In this document: positions 16,083 through 25,480 of the stretch, piece by piece | Position numbering within the stretch: the stretch's first letter is position 1 | Layout of the letters: every line of letters begins with the position of its first letter | Assembly (NCBI RefSeq): GCF_036880965.1 | Contig: NZ_JBAJMV010000001.1 | Coordinates: forward strand, 930,001-994,000 | Reading direction: 5' to 3' | DNA from: JAUASW01 sp036880965 | GTDB lineage: Bacteria > Pseudomonadota > Gammaproteobacteria > Burkholderiales > Burkholderiaceae_C | DNA: 64,000 bases | The notes under the pieces: model-generated | Told to the model about the DNA's origin: nothing | Database searches by the model: none | The model's input: only the letters and a program-made list of their open reading frames with translations | Position numbers and translations under genes: made by a program

Positions 16083-16682
16083 ATGCTTCAAAGCCCCCCC
16101 GCCCTGATTCTTGGCTCGACCTCACGCTACCGGCGCGAACTGCTTGAGCGCCTGCGCATGCCCTTCACCGTCCAGTCGCCCGAGGTCGATGAAACACCGC
16201 GGCCGGGAGAGGCTCCCGCAGCCCTCGCCGTGCGTCTCGCCTTGGCCAAGGCACAAGCCGTTGCCTCACAGCATCCGGACGCCGTCGTGATCGGCTCCGA
16301 CCAAGTAGCCGATCTGGAAGGCAAACCCATAGGCAAGCCGGGTACCCATGAGCGTGCCATCGAGCAGTTGCGAGCGATGCGTGGCAAGCAGATCGTTTTC
16401 CAGACCGCCGTGGCGGTGGTCTGCCTGAGCCGAGGCTTTGCCGCGCAGTCACTGGCCCCGGTCGTGGTTCGTTTTCGCGATCTCTCGGACGCGGAAATCG
16501 AAACCTATCTGCTCGCTGAGAAGCCGTACGACTGCGCCGGCAGCGCCAAGTCCGAGGGACTGGGGATCAGCCTCCTGAGTGCGATCGAATCCGACGACCC
16601 GACCGCCTTGATAGGCCTGCCACTGATCCGCACCTGCGAGCTGCTGCGCCAGGCAGGCATCAACCCGCTGGGCCGGTCATGA
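16083..16682 (+). CDS. Maf-family nucleotide pyrophosphatase (YceF type)
   Basis: Maf proteins hydrolyse non-canonical nucleoside triphosphates; the YceF subgroup prefers 7-methyl-GTP. The 199-residue protein has the N-terminal LGSTSRYRRELL motif, the catalytic Asp in VIGSDQVA near residue 73, GKPGTHERA, and the YDCAGSAKSEGLG segment. The YceF assignment rests on its position beside yceD-rpmF-plsX, as in E. coli, and on the KPYDCAGS signature. It overlaps the next gene by an ATGA. Confidence 0.88.
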   Translation: MLQSPPALILGSTSRYRRELLERLRMPFTVQSPEVDETPRPGEAPAALAVRLALAKAQAVASQHPDAVVIGSDQVADLEGKPIGKPGTHERAIEQLRAMRGKQIVFQTAVAVVCLSRGFAAQSLAPVVVRFRDLSDAEIETYLLAEKPYDCAGSAKSEGLGISLLSAIESDDPTALIGLPLIRTCELLRQAGINPLGRS

Positions 16683-17452
16683 AGGGGCGGCTGGTCCTGA
16701 TGCCCAACACGCTGGACTTTGGCGTGCCAGGCGCCGAGATGCCTCTGCAGGACGTGCTGCCGCATCTGGCACTGCAGCAGGCGGCGGGCATCAAACACTG
16801 GGCAGCCGAGAACGCCAAGACCACGCGGGCCTTCCTGAAGCGGGTCGACGCGATCTGTCCACTGAATCTGCCGTTGCAGGAGCTGCAGATTGCCGAGCTG
16901 CCACGCCCACCCAAGGGCGGCGGCAAGTCACCGGCCGGCGACGACAGCAGCGCTGCCTGGCGGGCGCTTCTGGCGCCAGCCCTGCAAGGTCATGATGTGG
17001 GTTTGATTTCCGAAGCCGGCTTGCCCGCCGTGGCCGACCCCGGCGCGCGCCTGGTGGCCCAGGCACATGCGACCGGCATCGAGGTCTTGCCGCTGAGCGG
17101 GCCGAGCTCGCTCTTGATGGCGCTGTCGGCCAGCGGACTCAACGGGCAGAGCTTTGCCTTTGTCGGCTACCTGCCGGTAGACGCTGCGGCGCGAACGGCG
17201 CGGATCCGCGAGCTGGAGCAGCTCTCGCAGCGGCAGGCGCAGACCCAATTGATGATCGAGACGCCCTATCGCAATGAGGCGCTCTTGCAGGCCTTGCTGG
17301 CCAGCCTGAAGCCTCAGACGCAGCTCTCGGTCAGCTGTGGGCTGACGCTGCGTGAGGGCTGGACCCGCAGCACGACCGTGGCGCAGTGGCGCCAGCATCC
17401 CAGAGCCTTGCCGGACAAGATCCCGGCCGTCTTCGCCTTGCTGGCCGGCTGA
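16679..17452 (+). CDS. SAM-dependent methyltransferase of the tetrapyrrole methylase fold
   Basis: A 257-residue protein related to RsmI, the 16S rRNA 2'-O-methyltransferase, in the same fold class. Visible motifs are GHDVGLISEAGLPAVADPG near 100-118 (the RsmI-like signature), LPLSGPSSLLMAL near 137-149 and FAFVGYLP near 160. The N-terminal segment LVLMPNTLDFG differs from RsmI's typical VATPIGNLGD, so it may act on another substrate. The start overlaps the maf stop. It converges with the helicase gene, with only 4 nt between stop codons. Confidence 0.8.
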   Translation: MKGRLVLMPNTLDFGVPGAEMPLQDVLPHLALQQAAGIKHWAAENAKTTRAFLKRVDAICPLNLPLQELQIAELPRPPKGGGKSPAGDDSSAAWRALLAPALQGHDVGLISEAGLPAVADPGARLVAQAHATGIEVLPLSGPSSLLMALSASGLNGQSFAFVGYLPVDAAARTARIRELEQLSQRQAQTQLMIETPYRNEALLQALLASLKPQTQLSVSCGLTLREGWTRSTTVAQWRQHPRALPDKIPAVFALLAG

Positions 17453-17456
17453 CCTA

Positions 17457-18932
17457 TCAGGCTGTTTCCGGGGCCGACTCGACCAGTGCGGGCCGCTTGG
17501 CGCCAAACAACGCAGCCACCTTCTTCTTGGGCTTGATATTGCTGGACACGCCCTTGACCGCAGGCTGGGCCGCGTTCTTTTCCCAGGCCGGCGGTTCGTT
17601 GCTGCCGCTGGCTTCGTAGGGCTTGTCGAAGAAGGCGTCGCGCGGCGCCGAGGGCGCGCGGTAGCTGCTGCGCGGGGCGGAAGCCACCGGCGCCGGCGCT
17701 GCCGCTGCCGCGACGTATGCACCTTCTTCAGCATCGCGCCTCGGCGCGCGGCGCGGACGCTCGCTCTCGATCTCCAGCGGATCGAGATCGATCTTGCGCT
17801 TGATCAGCTTCTCGATGTCGGCCACCAGGCGGGTGTCGTCACGCGCCACCAGGGTCACGGCCAGGCCGGAAGCGCCGGCGCGGCCCGTACGGCCGATGCG
17901 GTGGACATAGTCTTCCGCATTGAAGGGCACGTCGAAATTGAAGACCGCCGGCAGGTCGGCGATGTCCAGGCCGCGGGCCGCAACATCGGTGGCCACCAGC
18001 AGGTCGACTTCACCGCGCTTGAAGGCTTCCAGCGCCTTCAGGCGTTCGTCTTGCGACTTGTCGCCATGCAGGGCCGCAGTGCGCAGGCCATCGCGCTCGA
18101 ACGAGCGGGCCAGGCGGGCCGCGCCCAGCTTGGAATTGACGAACACGATCGCCTGCGTCAGCGAGCGCTCCTTGATGATCTGGCGCACGGCCTGGCGCTT
18201 GTCGTCGTCGCTGACGCTGTAGAAGCGCTGCTCCACCGTGGTGGCCGTGGCATTGGGCCGCGCCACCTCGACCAGGATCGGGTCTTGCAGATAGCTCTGC
18301 GCCAGACGCTTGATCTCAGGCGAGAAGGTGGCCGAGAACAGCAGGGTCTGGCGGGTCTTGGGAAGGTAGCTCAGGATGCGCTGCAGGTCCGGCAGGAAGC
18401 CGATGTCCAGCATGCGGTCGGCCTCGTCGAGCACCACGTACTCGACCTGGTTGAGCACGCAGTTCTTTGCCTCGATATGGTCCAGCAGGCGGCCCGGGGT
18501 GGCGATCAGCACCTCGACGCCGGCCTTGAGCTGCAGGGTCTGCGGCTTCATGTCGATACCGCCGAACACGCAGGCCGAGCGCAGATTGGTGTGCTTGGCG
18601 TAAGCCTTGACGTTGTTGGCCACCTGGTCGGCCAGCTCGCGTGTCGGGGCGATCACCAGGGCGCGCACCGGATGGCGGGCCGGCGAAGCGCTGGCGTTTT
18701 CATGCTTGAGCATGCGCTGCAGCAGCGGGATCGAGAAGGCAGCGGTCTTGCCGGTGCCGGTCTGGGCCGCACCCATCACGTCACGCCCCTCCAGCACGAT
18801 GGGAATCGCCTTGGCCTGGATCGGCGTCATCATCAGGTAGCCGGAGTCGGCCACCGCGCGAAGCAGCTTGGGGTCCAGGGGCAGCGTGTCGAAGCGCGCG
18901 GGCGCGACTTCTGGGAGGGTCGTTTCGGTCAT
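17457..18932 (-). CDS. DEAD-box ATP-dependent RNA helicase, RhlE-like
   Basis: A 491-residue RNA helicase. Helicase core motifs appear in order: Q-motif region with TPIQAKAIP near 36-44, motif I AQTGTGKT near 56-63, PTRELA near 95, TPGR near 144, DEAD near 168, SAT near 200, and HRIGRTGRAG near 345. After about 390 the sequence becomes a basic and Ala/Pro-rich tail with KKKVAALFGAKRP at its end, which probably binds RNA. Such proteins help ribosome assembly or RNA decay. No operon partner; it separates housekeeping genes from the polysaccharide locus. Confidence 0.92.
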   Translation of the reverse strand: MTETTLPEVAPARFDTLPLDPKLLRAVADSGYLMMTPIQAKAIPIVLEGRDVMGAAQTGTGKTAAFSIPLLQRMLKHENASASPARHPVRALVIAPTRELADQVANNVKAYAKHTNLRSACVFGGIDMKPQTLQLKAGVEVLIATPGRLLDHIEAKNCVLNQVEYVVLDEADRMLDIGFLPDLQRILSYLPKTRQTLLFSATFSPEIKRLAQSYLQDPILVEVARPNATATTVEQRFYSVSDDDKRQAVRQIIKERSLTQAIVFVNSKLGAARLARSFERDGLRTAALHGDKSQDERLKALEAFKRGEVDLLVATDVAARGLDIADLPAVFNFDVPFNAEDYVHRIGRTGRAGASGLAVTLVARDDTRLVADIEKLIKRKIDLDPLEIESERPRRAPRRDAEEGAYVAAAAAPAPVASAPRSSYRAPSAPRDAFFDKPYEASGSNEPPAWEKNAAQPAVKGVSSNIKPKKKVAALFGAKRPALVESAPETA

Positions 18933-18992
18933 AGCCCGCGATTATCGCTGTCTTCGTCGATAAACGCGGGTTTTCACCGGCGCAGCCTGGAT

Positions 18993-20087
18993 TTAGCGCC
19001 GCAACACCAGCCAGCGCGGTGTGCGAAAACGCACGATGCGCCAGTACATGGTGATGTAGCCGAGCGCAAAAACGCCCAGGGCAATGCCCAGCGCCGCATC
19101 GTCATCCCACCAGATCACGGCCGGGATCGAAGAGGCCGAGCACACCACCCAGAGGTAGGGCGCCGTGAGCGAATTGCGCCGGGTCAGCTCGCGAGCGTCC
19201 CGGCTGCCGATGGCCCAACGCATCAGGCGGCGGTACACCAGGCTGTGCAGATGCACGCCATCGGGCATGCCGACGGGGCGCCCGCGCACGACCTTGCGCC
19301 GGTACATCGAGAACACCGTCTCGATCACGGGATAGGCGCACAGCAGCAAGGGGAACAGCGGCGAGACATCCGGGTTGCGGTTGATCAGGAGGATGCTCAG
19401 CTCAGCCAGCAGGAAGCCCAGGAAATAGGCGCCGCCATCGCCCAGGAACACGAGGCCGGCCGGATAGTTCCAGACAAAGAAACCCAGCGTTGCCGCGGCT
19501 GCCATCAGGGCGCAGCCGGCCACCAGCTGATCGCCCACCGTCAGGGCCACGGCAGCGACGCCGCTGAGCATGATGATGCTGCACATCGAGGCCAGGCCAT
19601 TGAAGCCATCGATGATATTGATCGAATTGGCCACGCCAGCGACCACGAAGATGGCCAGCAGCGCCCCGCCCACCGAGGTGGCGGCAATCAGGTCCAGGCC
19701 CGGAATGGCGGTGTGATCGATACGCGCGCCCAGCAGGAATACGCCCAGCAGTGCTGCGGCCATCAAGGCCAGCATGCGCCAGAGCGGGCTGATGCGCTTG
19801 GTTGCATCCTCCAGCAGCCCGATCAGGAAAGCCGGCATGGCGCAGAGCAGCAAGCCGCCGACCAGTGCTCGACCATCGGCCAGCTTGTACAAGGCCAAGC
19901 CAGTGCCGGCCAGCACGCCCAGAAAGATGCCCAAACCGCCAATGCGAGGCACGGCGCGCGAATGAAATTTCTGCGGACCGGAAAAATCGTGATCGGCGGA
20001 GAGCTTGGAGTGCAGCCGCGCTGAACGGACGATCAGCAGGGTGGCCACAAAGGCGACGGCAAAACTCAGGGCGAGGGTGGAGAGCAT
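18993..20087 (-). CDS. WecA/MraY-family undecaprenyl-phosphate sugar-1-phosphate transferase
   Basis: A 364-residue polytopic inner-membrane enzyme with about ten hydrophobic segments. It transfers a HexNAc-1-phosphate from a UDP-sugar to undecaprenyl phosphate, the first step of a lipid-linked glycan. Family motifs are NSINIIDGFNGLA near 156, FLGDGGAYFLGF near 215 (Mg-binding Asp), and HLHSLVYRR near 285, matching the HIHH-type sugar-recognition loop. It is the last gene of the minus-strand glycan operon, behind wzz- and wza-type genes, and is the likely priming enzyme for that polysaccharide. Confidence 0.9.
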   Translation of the reverse strand: MLSTLALSFAVAFVATLLIVRSARLHSKLSADHDFSGPQKFHSRAVPRIGGLGIFLGVLAGTGLALYKLADGRALVGGLLLCAMPAFLIGLLEDATKRISPLWRMLALMAAALLGVFLLGARIDHTAIPGLDLIAATSVGGALLAIFVVAGVANSINIIDGFNGLASMCSIIMLSGVAAVALTVGDQLVAGCALMAAAATLGFFVWNYPAGLVFLGDGGAYFLGFLLAELSILLINRNPDVSPLFPLLLCAYPVIETVFSMYRRKVVRGRPVGMPDGVHLHSLVYRRLMRWAIGSRDARELTRRNSLTAPYLWVVCSASSIPAVIWWDDDAALGIALGVFALGYITMYWRIVRFRTPRWLVLRR

Positions 20088-20122
20088 CTAGCAGCGGCTG
20101 ATCAAGAAAGGGCGGCCAGGCC

Positions 20123-21277
20123 TCAGGCCTTGCCGCGCAGCGCCAGGCCGAGACTGCCGAGCTTGCTGCGCGAAGCCTCGGAGGCGGTCAGGCGCCAGCG
20201 CCAGCGCAGCAAAACAAAACCCAGGAGGCCCAGGCCGCACAGCACACTGGTGACCAAGCCGACGATGGAACGGCGCGGCTTGATCTTCTTCTCCGGAACA
20301 ACAGCCGCATCGACGACCTGGATCAGACCACCTTCCCGGCTCTCATCGACACGCGCGAGTTCGAACTGGCGCGAGAACAGCTCGAACAGAGTCTCCTGGT
20401 ACTTGAACTCGCGGTACTTGCTGATGTAGTCGCTGCCCTCGCCGCTGGTGCTGGCCTCAGCACGTGCCAGTTGCTGCCTCAGGGCGCTCGTCACCGCCTG
20501 CTGCTGCTGCACCTCAGGTGCATTGGCAGTCAGACTGCTGAGCAAGGCTTGCAGCTTCACTTGCGCCGCGGTGGCCTCGGCCTGCAACCGGGCATAGCCT
20601 TCCGCTGCAGCCTTGGGCTCTGCTTTCAAGCTGCCCGCACTGAGCCCGCTGTCCTGCAGCGTGCGCTGCGCAGCCGCCAGCCTGTCACGCGTATCGGCGA
20701 GGTGTTTCTCGAAGAAGACCTTGCGCTGCTGCGCCTCGGTGATCGCAATCTCGGAGGTGATGCGGCGAAATTCTTCGACCATCGCGGCCGCCATTTCCGC
20801 AGCCCGCTTGGGCTCGTGATCATCGACCTCAATGGTGATGAGGCCATCACGCCGCCCGGCTGTCACGCGCAGCTTGGTCCAGAAGACCCTGCGCACATCC
20901 ATCAGCAGCGGTTCTTCATAAACCGCCGAGAGCTGGAAGCGCTCGATCATGCGATCAGCCACGGTCCGGCTGAGCAGGATGGACACGTACTGGTCGAGCT
21001 GCGTTCTGACCCCGGCCGCGCCGCCCGCCAGGCCAGCCAGCGCCCCCAGCGAGGAGAGTGCCGAGGCCGCCGCCGACTGTTGCTGCTGTGGCGGCAACAA
21101 CACCGTGCTCGCACTGAAGGTCGGGCGGACCAGATAGCTCAAACCGACCGCCAGCACGCCGGCCGCGAGGCCGCCAACGACGATCAGACGCGCATGACGG
21201 GCGACTTCAAGAAGCATGTCCAGCCCACCCATTTCGGCGGACTGCGGGGCGGCAGCCTTGGTTTGTTCGCTCATCAT
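20123..21277 (-). CDS. Wzz-type polysaccharide co-polymerase
   Basis: A 384-residue chain-length determinant family protein. A cytoplasmic N-terminus is followed by TM1 (about 30-52) and the conserved Wzz segment RPTFSASTVLLPP. A long periplasmic region rich in Gln/Ala (predicted coiled coil about 185-320) ends in the usual Pro-rich segment before TM2 (about 340-362). There is no C-terminal tyrosine-kinase domain, so it is a PCP without the Wzc kinase. Its start (two Met codons, 21277/21274) overlaps the stop of the Wza-type gene, indicating coupling with the exporter. Confidence 0.88.
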   Translation of the reverse strand: MMSEQTKAAAPQSAEMGGLDMLLEVARHARLIVVGGLAAGVLAVGLSYLVRPTFSASTVLLPPQQQQSAAASALSSLGALAGLAGGAAGVRTQLDQYVSILLSRTVADRMIERFQLSAVYEEPLLMDVRRVFWTKLRVTAGRRDGLITIEVDDHEPKRAAEMAAAMVEEFRRITSEIAITEAQQRKVFFEKHLADTRDRLAAAQRTLQDSGLSAGSLKAEPKAAAEGYARLQAEATAAQVKLQALLSSLTANAPEVQQQQAVTSALRQQLARAEASTSGEGSDYISKYREFKYQETLFELFSRQFELARVDESREGGLIQVVDAAVVPEKKIKPRRSIVGLVTSVLCGLGLLGFVLLRWRWRLTASEASRSKLGSLGLALRGKA

Positions 21278-23211
21278 TTCAGGTTCTTGAGGGCCACGGC
21301 GCCGAGGCCGAACTGCGACAGTATGGAGGCCCAGTCCTTGGCCTCCTGTGTCCAGCTGACCTTGTTCATGTTCTCTGGCACAAAGATCGTGTCGCCCGGC
21401 AAGGCGGCCAGGGCCTCGACAGCCTGGGCACCGCTGAAGCTCCAGCCGCTGCGGGTATTGCGAGCGCTGACGACGCTGCCATTGGCGCGAATCACGAAGG
21501 TGCTGTCCGCGTCGGCATTGCGAGTCGGACCGCCGGCCAACGACAGGTACTGCTCCAGGTTGCGGCCATCGGCAAACAGATAGCTGCCGCCGTTGAACAC
21601 GCTGCCATAGACATTGATCGACGTCGGACGCGATGGCACGAACAAGCGGTCCCGGTCCTCGACCGCGAGCAGCGGCAGGTCGCGGTCCTGCGGCCCGAAC
21701 TGCAAGACGATGCGGCCGGTCGGCTTGACCGAACGCAGGCGCTCGATCAGCTGGAGCTGGTCGAGGCTTCGGCCAACGACAGCTCCGTCTGGCGGAACGA
21801 CCTTTTCCTTGCGCGTGACGGCGGCACGGTTGAACTCGGTTTCGAGCTCACGCAGAGCCCGGTCGTAATTCTCCTGCTGCGAAATGCGCGTGCTCTCGCG
21901 GGTGAACTCGGCACCGAACACAAATGCCTCGGAGGTCAGGCCGCCGGCTGCGGCAATGGCATCCCGCAGGGTGCTGCCAGCGGGGAGCACATAGTCGCCC
22001 GGTCGCTGAACTTCGCCATCGACGCGCACACGCTTGCTCAAGCCAACACTGGGCCTGGCCAGGTCGGCAGCGCTTGAGATGCGCAGCACGTCGCCATGCT
22101 TGAGGACCAGGCCCTGATCCTTCTGAAGATCAACACTCTTGAGCGCCTGGCCAGCCTTGTCATCAAAGCTGTAAAGCGAAGCCACGGTGCGATTCGCGAC
22201 GGCCGAGACGCCGCCCGCCATGCGCAGAACATCGTTGACTGTCTCACCGGCGCGCAGCTCGAAGACGGCCTGATTGTTGACACTGCCGATCACGCCCACC
22301 TGCGGACCGACGGCGCCGACATGGATCACGTCGCCACTGCGCAGCGGGCGGTCGGCACTGCGATCACCCTTGAGCAGGAAGTCGTAGAGGTCCAGCGAGC
22401 TCAGCGTGGCGCTGCCGCGTCGCAACTGGATGTTGCGGAAGCTGCCCACGGCGGTGGGGCCGCCCGCCGCCATCACGGCCTGCAGCATCGACGACAGCGC
22501 GCTGACCGGATAGGCCCCCGGCTTCTGCACGAAGCCGGTCACGTAGACACGCACCGACTTGACCGCCCCCAAGGCCACTGACAGATCGAAGTTCTTGAAC
22601 TGTTGGCCGACCCGCAGGGCCAGCACCTTGCGCAGCTCCGAAAAGCGCAGCCCGCTCACCGCCACGCTGCCGACGCGCGGAATGGCCACCATCCCGGTGC
22701 GATCCACCTGCAGGCGAAGATTGGCTTCCACGCTGCCCCAGAGGTTCAGCAGGATCTCGTCGCCAGCGCCGATCAGGTAGTCCTCGGGCACGAGGCTCGG
22801 ACCATCATCGCCCTCATCGACCGGATTGCCCTGCGAAAGCTGACTCCCAAAATACCGCACCAACTGCATCGGTTCGCCGTCGCGGTCAAAACTGCTCTTG
22901 CTGTTGGTGGCGAGGCGGCTGACAAAGAGCTCAAACTCCGATGGCGCCGGCTCAGGGCGCTGGGCAGCTTCATCCTCGCGGGAGAGCGGGTCGCCGGCCT
23001 CGCGCGACTTGCGCTCGAAGTTGCTGTTCGACTTCTGCTTGCCATCGGCCTGCTTGCCATTGACGGCGCGCGGCAAAGGCTGGGTCAGTCGGATCGGGCC
23101 GCCCATCGCGCCCGCGCCAGTTTCAGCGCCAGTACCGGCCTGGCTCATGGCCAGCGGCGTCAAGGCCAGCAGGGCAAGACCGGACACCAAGGTTGCAATG
23201 AGTTTGCGCAT
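21274..23211 (-). CDS. Wza-like polysaccharide export protein with SLBB domains
   Basis: A 645-residue outer-membrane export protein (OPX family). It has a signal peptide (MRKLIATLVSGLALLALTPL, likely cleaved near AMSQA). A polysaccharide export domain contains DYLIGAGDEILLNLWGSVE near 145-165, and several SLBB repeats follow (VYVTGFVQKPGAY, VDGEVQRPGDYVLPAG, INVYGSVFNGGSY). It lacks the N-terminal lipobox of E. coli Wza and is longer, more like the capsule or Vibrio OPX proteins. The frame is open to 23331, but the ATG at 23211 gives the signal peptide. Confidence 0.88.
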   Translation of the reverse strand: MRKLIATLVSGLALLALTPLAMSQAGTGAETGAGAMGGPIRLTQPLPRAVNGKQADGKQKSNSNFERKSREAGDPLSREDEAAQRPEPAPSEFELFVSRLATNSKSSFDRDGEPMQLVRYFGSQLSQGNPVDEGDDGPSLVPEDYLIGAGDEILLNLWGSVEANLRLQVDRTGMVAIPRVGSVAVSGLRFSELRKVLALRVGQQFKNFDLSVALGAVKSVRVYVTGFVQKPGAYPVSALSSMLQAVMAAGGPTAVGSFRNIQLRRGSATLSSLDLYDFLLKGDRSADRPLRSGDVIHVGAVGPQVGVIGSVNNQAVFELRAGETVNDVLRMAGGVSAVANRTVASLYSFDDKAGQALKSVDLQKDQGLVLKHGDVLRISSAADLARPSVGLSKRVRVDGEVQRPGDYVLPAGSTLRDAIAAAGGLTSEAFVFGAEFTRESTRISQQENYDRALRELETEFNRAAVTRKEKVVPPDGAVVGRSLDQLQLIERLRSVKPTGRIVLQFGPQDRDLPLLAVEDRDRLFVPSRPTSINVYGSVFNGGSYLFADGRNLEQYLSLAGGPTRNADADSTFVIRANGSVVSARNTRSGWSFSGAQAVEALAALPGDTIFVPENMNKVSWTQEAKDWASILSQFGLGAVALKNLK

Positions 23212-23312
23212 AGGGCGATAGGAAAGGCTCCAGGCCTTGGTAGAGAGAGGCAAGGCCGTGAGCTCGCAGCCTCGTTCGGCGCGGATTCTAGTCCGCACCC
23301 CGCGCGTGCGGT

Positions 23313-24446
23313 TCATGCCGGCTTGCGCCATACCTTGCGGTTCACGAAGCCCGTGTAGCTGATGATGATGCGAAGCACCTTGTCAGACACATTGGCCGGT
23401 GAATAGTCGTGCACGAGACGCAGCAAGCGTTCATCACCGCGCGGCTGGCTCTCCAGGATCTTGAGCGCGTCCAGCACGAGCTCGGCATCGAAGCCGACCA
23501 TCATCACCGCGCCCTCCTCCACACCTTCAGGCCGCTCATGCACCTCGCGCAGGTTCAAGGCCGGGAAGTTGAGGATGTTGGCCTCTTCGGTGATGGTGCC
23601 GCTGTCGGAAAGCACCGCGCGAGCGCCAGCCTGCAGCTTGACATAGTCCAGGAAGCCGAAAGGCTTCATGAACTGCACCCGGGGGTGCATGGTCTGCTGG
23701 GCAAGCAAGGATTCCAGCCGCTTGCGCGTGCGTGGATGCGTGGACACGATCACCGGCTCGTCGTAGCGCTCTGCCAGCTTGTTCAGCAGGTTCAGCAGGC
23801 GCTGCAGGTTCTCCGGCGCATCGACGTTCTCCTCCCGGTGCGAGCTGACGACGAAGTACTTGCCTTCGGTCAGGCCCTGGCGCTGCAGCACGCTTGAGGC
23901 CTCGATGCCGGGACGGTAATGCTCGAGCACCTCGCGCATCGGGCTGCCGGTGACGATCACCTGGTCCGGCGGCAGGCCTTCGCGCAGCAGGTAGTCGCGT
24001 GCGATCTGGCTGTAGCTGAGGTTGATGTCCGAGGTGTGGTCGACGATGCGGCGATTGATCTCTTCCGGCACGCGGAAGTCGAAACAGCGATTACCGGCTT
24101 CCATGTGGAAGATCGGCACCTTGCGGCGCTTGGCAGCAATGGCGGCCAGGCAGCTGTTGGTATCGCCGAGGATCAGGAGCGCGTCGGGCTTGGTCTGGTC
24201 CAGCACCTTGTCCACGTTCATGATCACCTGGGCGATGGTCTCGGCGGCCGTGGCGCCGGCCGCCTCCAGGAAGTGGTCCGGCTTGCGGATGCCGAGGTCG
24301 CTGAAGAAGACTTCGTTGAGCTCGTAGTCGTAGTTCTGGCCGGTATGCACCAGTACATGCTCGCAATGCCGGTCGAGCTGGGCGATCACGCGCGACAGCC
24401 GGATGATCTCCGGCCGCGTGCCCACCACGGTCATGACCTTAAGCAT
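23313..24446 (-). CDS. UDP-N-acetyl-hexosamine 2-epimerase (FnlC/WbjD/Cap5G type)
   Basis: A 377-residue member of the non-hydrolysing UDP-GlcNAc 2-epimerase family, GT-B fold. Motifs: GTRPEIIRLS at 9-18, LGDTNSCLA near 93, HMEAGNRCFD near 113, SSHREENVD near 202, and SDSGTITEE near 283. The SHREEN variant and genetic context point to the last step of UDP-L-FucNAc or UDP-L-QuiNAc synthesis (C2 epimerisation) rather than ManNAc formation. Its start overlaps the end of the dehydratase gene by 8 nt, so the two are coupled. Confidence 0.85.
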   Translation of the reverse strand: MLKVMTVVGTRPEIIRLSRVIAQLDRHCEHVLVHTGQNYDYELNEVFFSDLGIRKPDHFLEAAGATAAETIAQVIMNVDKVLDQTKPDALLILGDTNSCLAAIAAKRRKVPIFHMEAGNRCFDFRVPEEINRRIVDHTSDINLSYSQIARDYLLREGLPPDQVIVTGSPMREVLEHYRPGIEASSVLQRQGLTEGKYFVVSSHREENVDAPENLQRLLNLLNKLAERYDEPVIVSTHPRTRKRLESLLAQQTMHPRVQFMKPFGFLDYVKLQAGARAVLSDSGTITEEANILNFPALNLREVHERPEGVEEGAVMMVGFDAELVLDALKILESQPRGDERLLRLVHDYSPANVSDKVLRIIISYTGFVNRKVWRKPA

Positions 24447-25449
24447 TGACAGCCTCCTTGATCAGGTCCAGCTGCATGAGCACCTGCTTGACCTCTTCGA
24501 CCGTCAGCCGCTTGGTGTTGTGCGAGGTGTAGTCGTCGATGGTCGCGATCTCGGGCTGGCCCTCGACGAAGTACTTGGCGTAGTTCAGGTCGCGCGAATC
24601 GGCCGGGATGCGGTAGTAGCCGCCCAGGTCTTCCGAGCGCGCCATCTCTTCGCGCGAGACCAGCGACTCGTACAGCTTCTCGCCATGGCGAGTGCCGATG
24701 ATGTTGATGTCGTTGCTCTTCTTGAGCAGCTGGCGCATCGCCTCAGCGAGGTCGCCCACCGTCGAGGCCGGCGCCTTCTGCACGAAGATGTCGCCGGGGC
24801 GCGCATGCTCGAAGGCGTAGAGCACCAGGTCGACCGACTCCTCGAGCGACATCAGGAAGCGGGTCATCGTCGGATCGGTGATGGTCAGCGACTTGCCGTC
24901 CTGCAACTGCTGCAGGAACAGCGGAATCACCGAACCGCGCGAGGCCATCACATTGCCATAGCGAGTGGCAGACAGCACCGTCTTCCTGGGGTCGCACAGG
25001 CGCGACTTGGCCACCATCACCTTTTCCATCATGGCCTTGGACATGCCCATGGCGTTGATCGGGTACACGGCCTTGTCGGTGGAGAGCACGACCACGCGGC
25101 TCACGCCCTGCGCAATGGCGGCGCGCATCACGTTCTCGGCGCCAACCACATTGGTCTTGACCGCTTCCATCGGATAGAACTCGCAGGACGGCACCTGCTT
25201 GAGCGCAGCAGCATGGAAGACATAGTCCACGCCGTTGAGCGCGTCATGCACGCTGTCGTAGTCGCGCACGTCGCCGATGTAGAACTTGACCTTGTCGCTC
25301 TTCAGGGCGATGCGCATGTCTTCCTGCTTCTTCTCGTCGCGGCTGAAGATGCGGATCTCGGCGAAGTCGGATTTCAGGAAGCGGGTCAGCACGGCATTGC
25401 CGAAGCTGCCGGTGCCGCCGGTGATCAGCAGGACTTTGTCTTTGAACAT
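24439..25449 (-). CDS. UDP-GlcNAc 4,6-dehydratase/5-epimerase (FnlA/WbjB/Cap5E type)
   Basis: A 336-residue extended short-chain dehydrogenase. It has the Rossmann motif GGTGSFGNAVL at 11-21, STDKAVYPINAMGMSK with Met in place of the usual catalytic Tyr (the M-x-x-x-K form seen in FlaA1/Cap5E enzymes), and RYGNVMASRGSVIP. It would convert UDP-GlcNAc to the 4-keto-6-deoxy L-sugar with epimerisation. The frame is open upstream to 25533, but the ATG at 25449 (MFKDKVLLITGG) fits the family start. It follows the reductase gene by 31 nt. Confidence 0.88.
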   Translation of the reverse strand: MFKDKVLLITGGTGSFGNAVLTRFLKSDFAEIRIFSRDEKKQEDMRIALKSDKVKFYIGDVRDYDSVHDALNGVDYVFHAAALKQVPSCEFYPMEAVKTNVVGAENVMRAAIAQGVSRVVVLSTDKAVYPINAMGMSKAMMEKVMVAKSRLCDPRKTVLSATRYGNVMASRGSVIPLFLQQLQDGKSLTITDPTMTRFLMSLEESVDLVLYAFEHARPGDIFVQKAPASTVGDLAEAMRQLLKKSNDINIIGTRHGEKLYESLVSREEMARSEDLGGYYRIPADSRDLNYAKYFVEGQPEIATIDDYTSHNTKRLTVEEVKQVLMQLDLIKEAVNA

Positions 25450-25480
25450 CTGGAACTCTCTGTCGTCAATCGTTGTGTCT

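Noticed and set aside
17352..20024. 890-codon plus-strand open frame across the helicase and WecA-type genes
   Set aside because: It spans two well-supported genes on the other strand, is rich in His/Gln/Arg and shows no domain.
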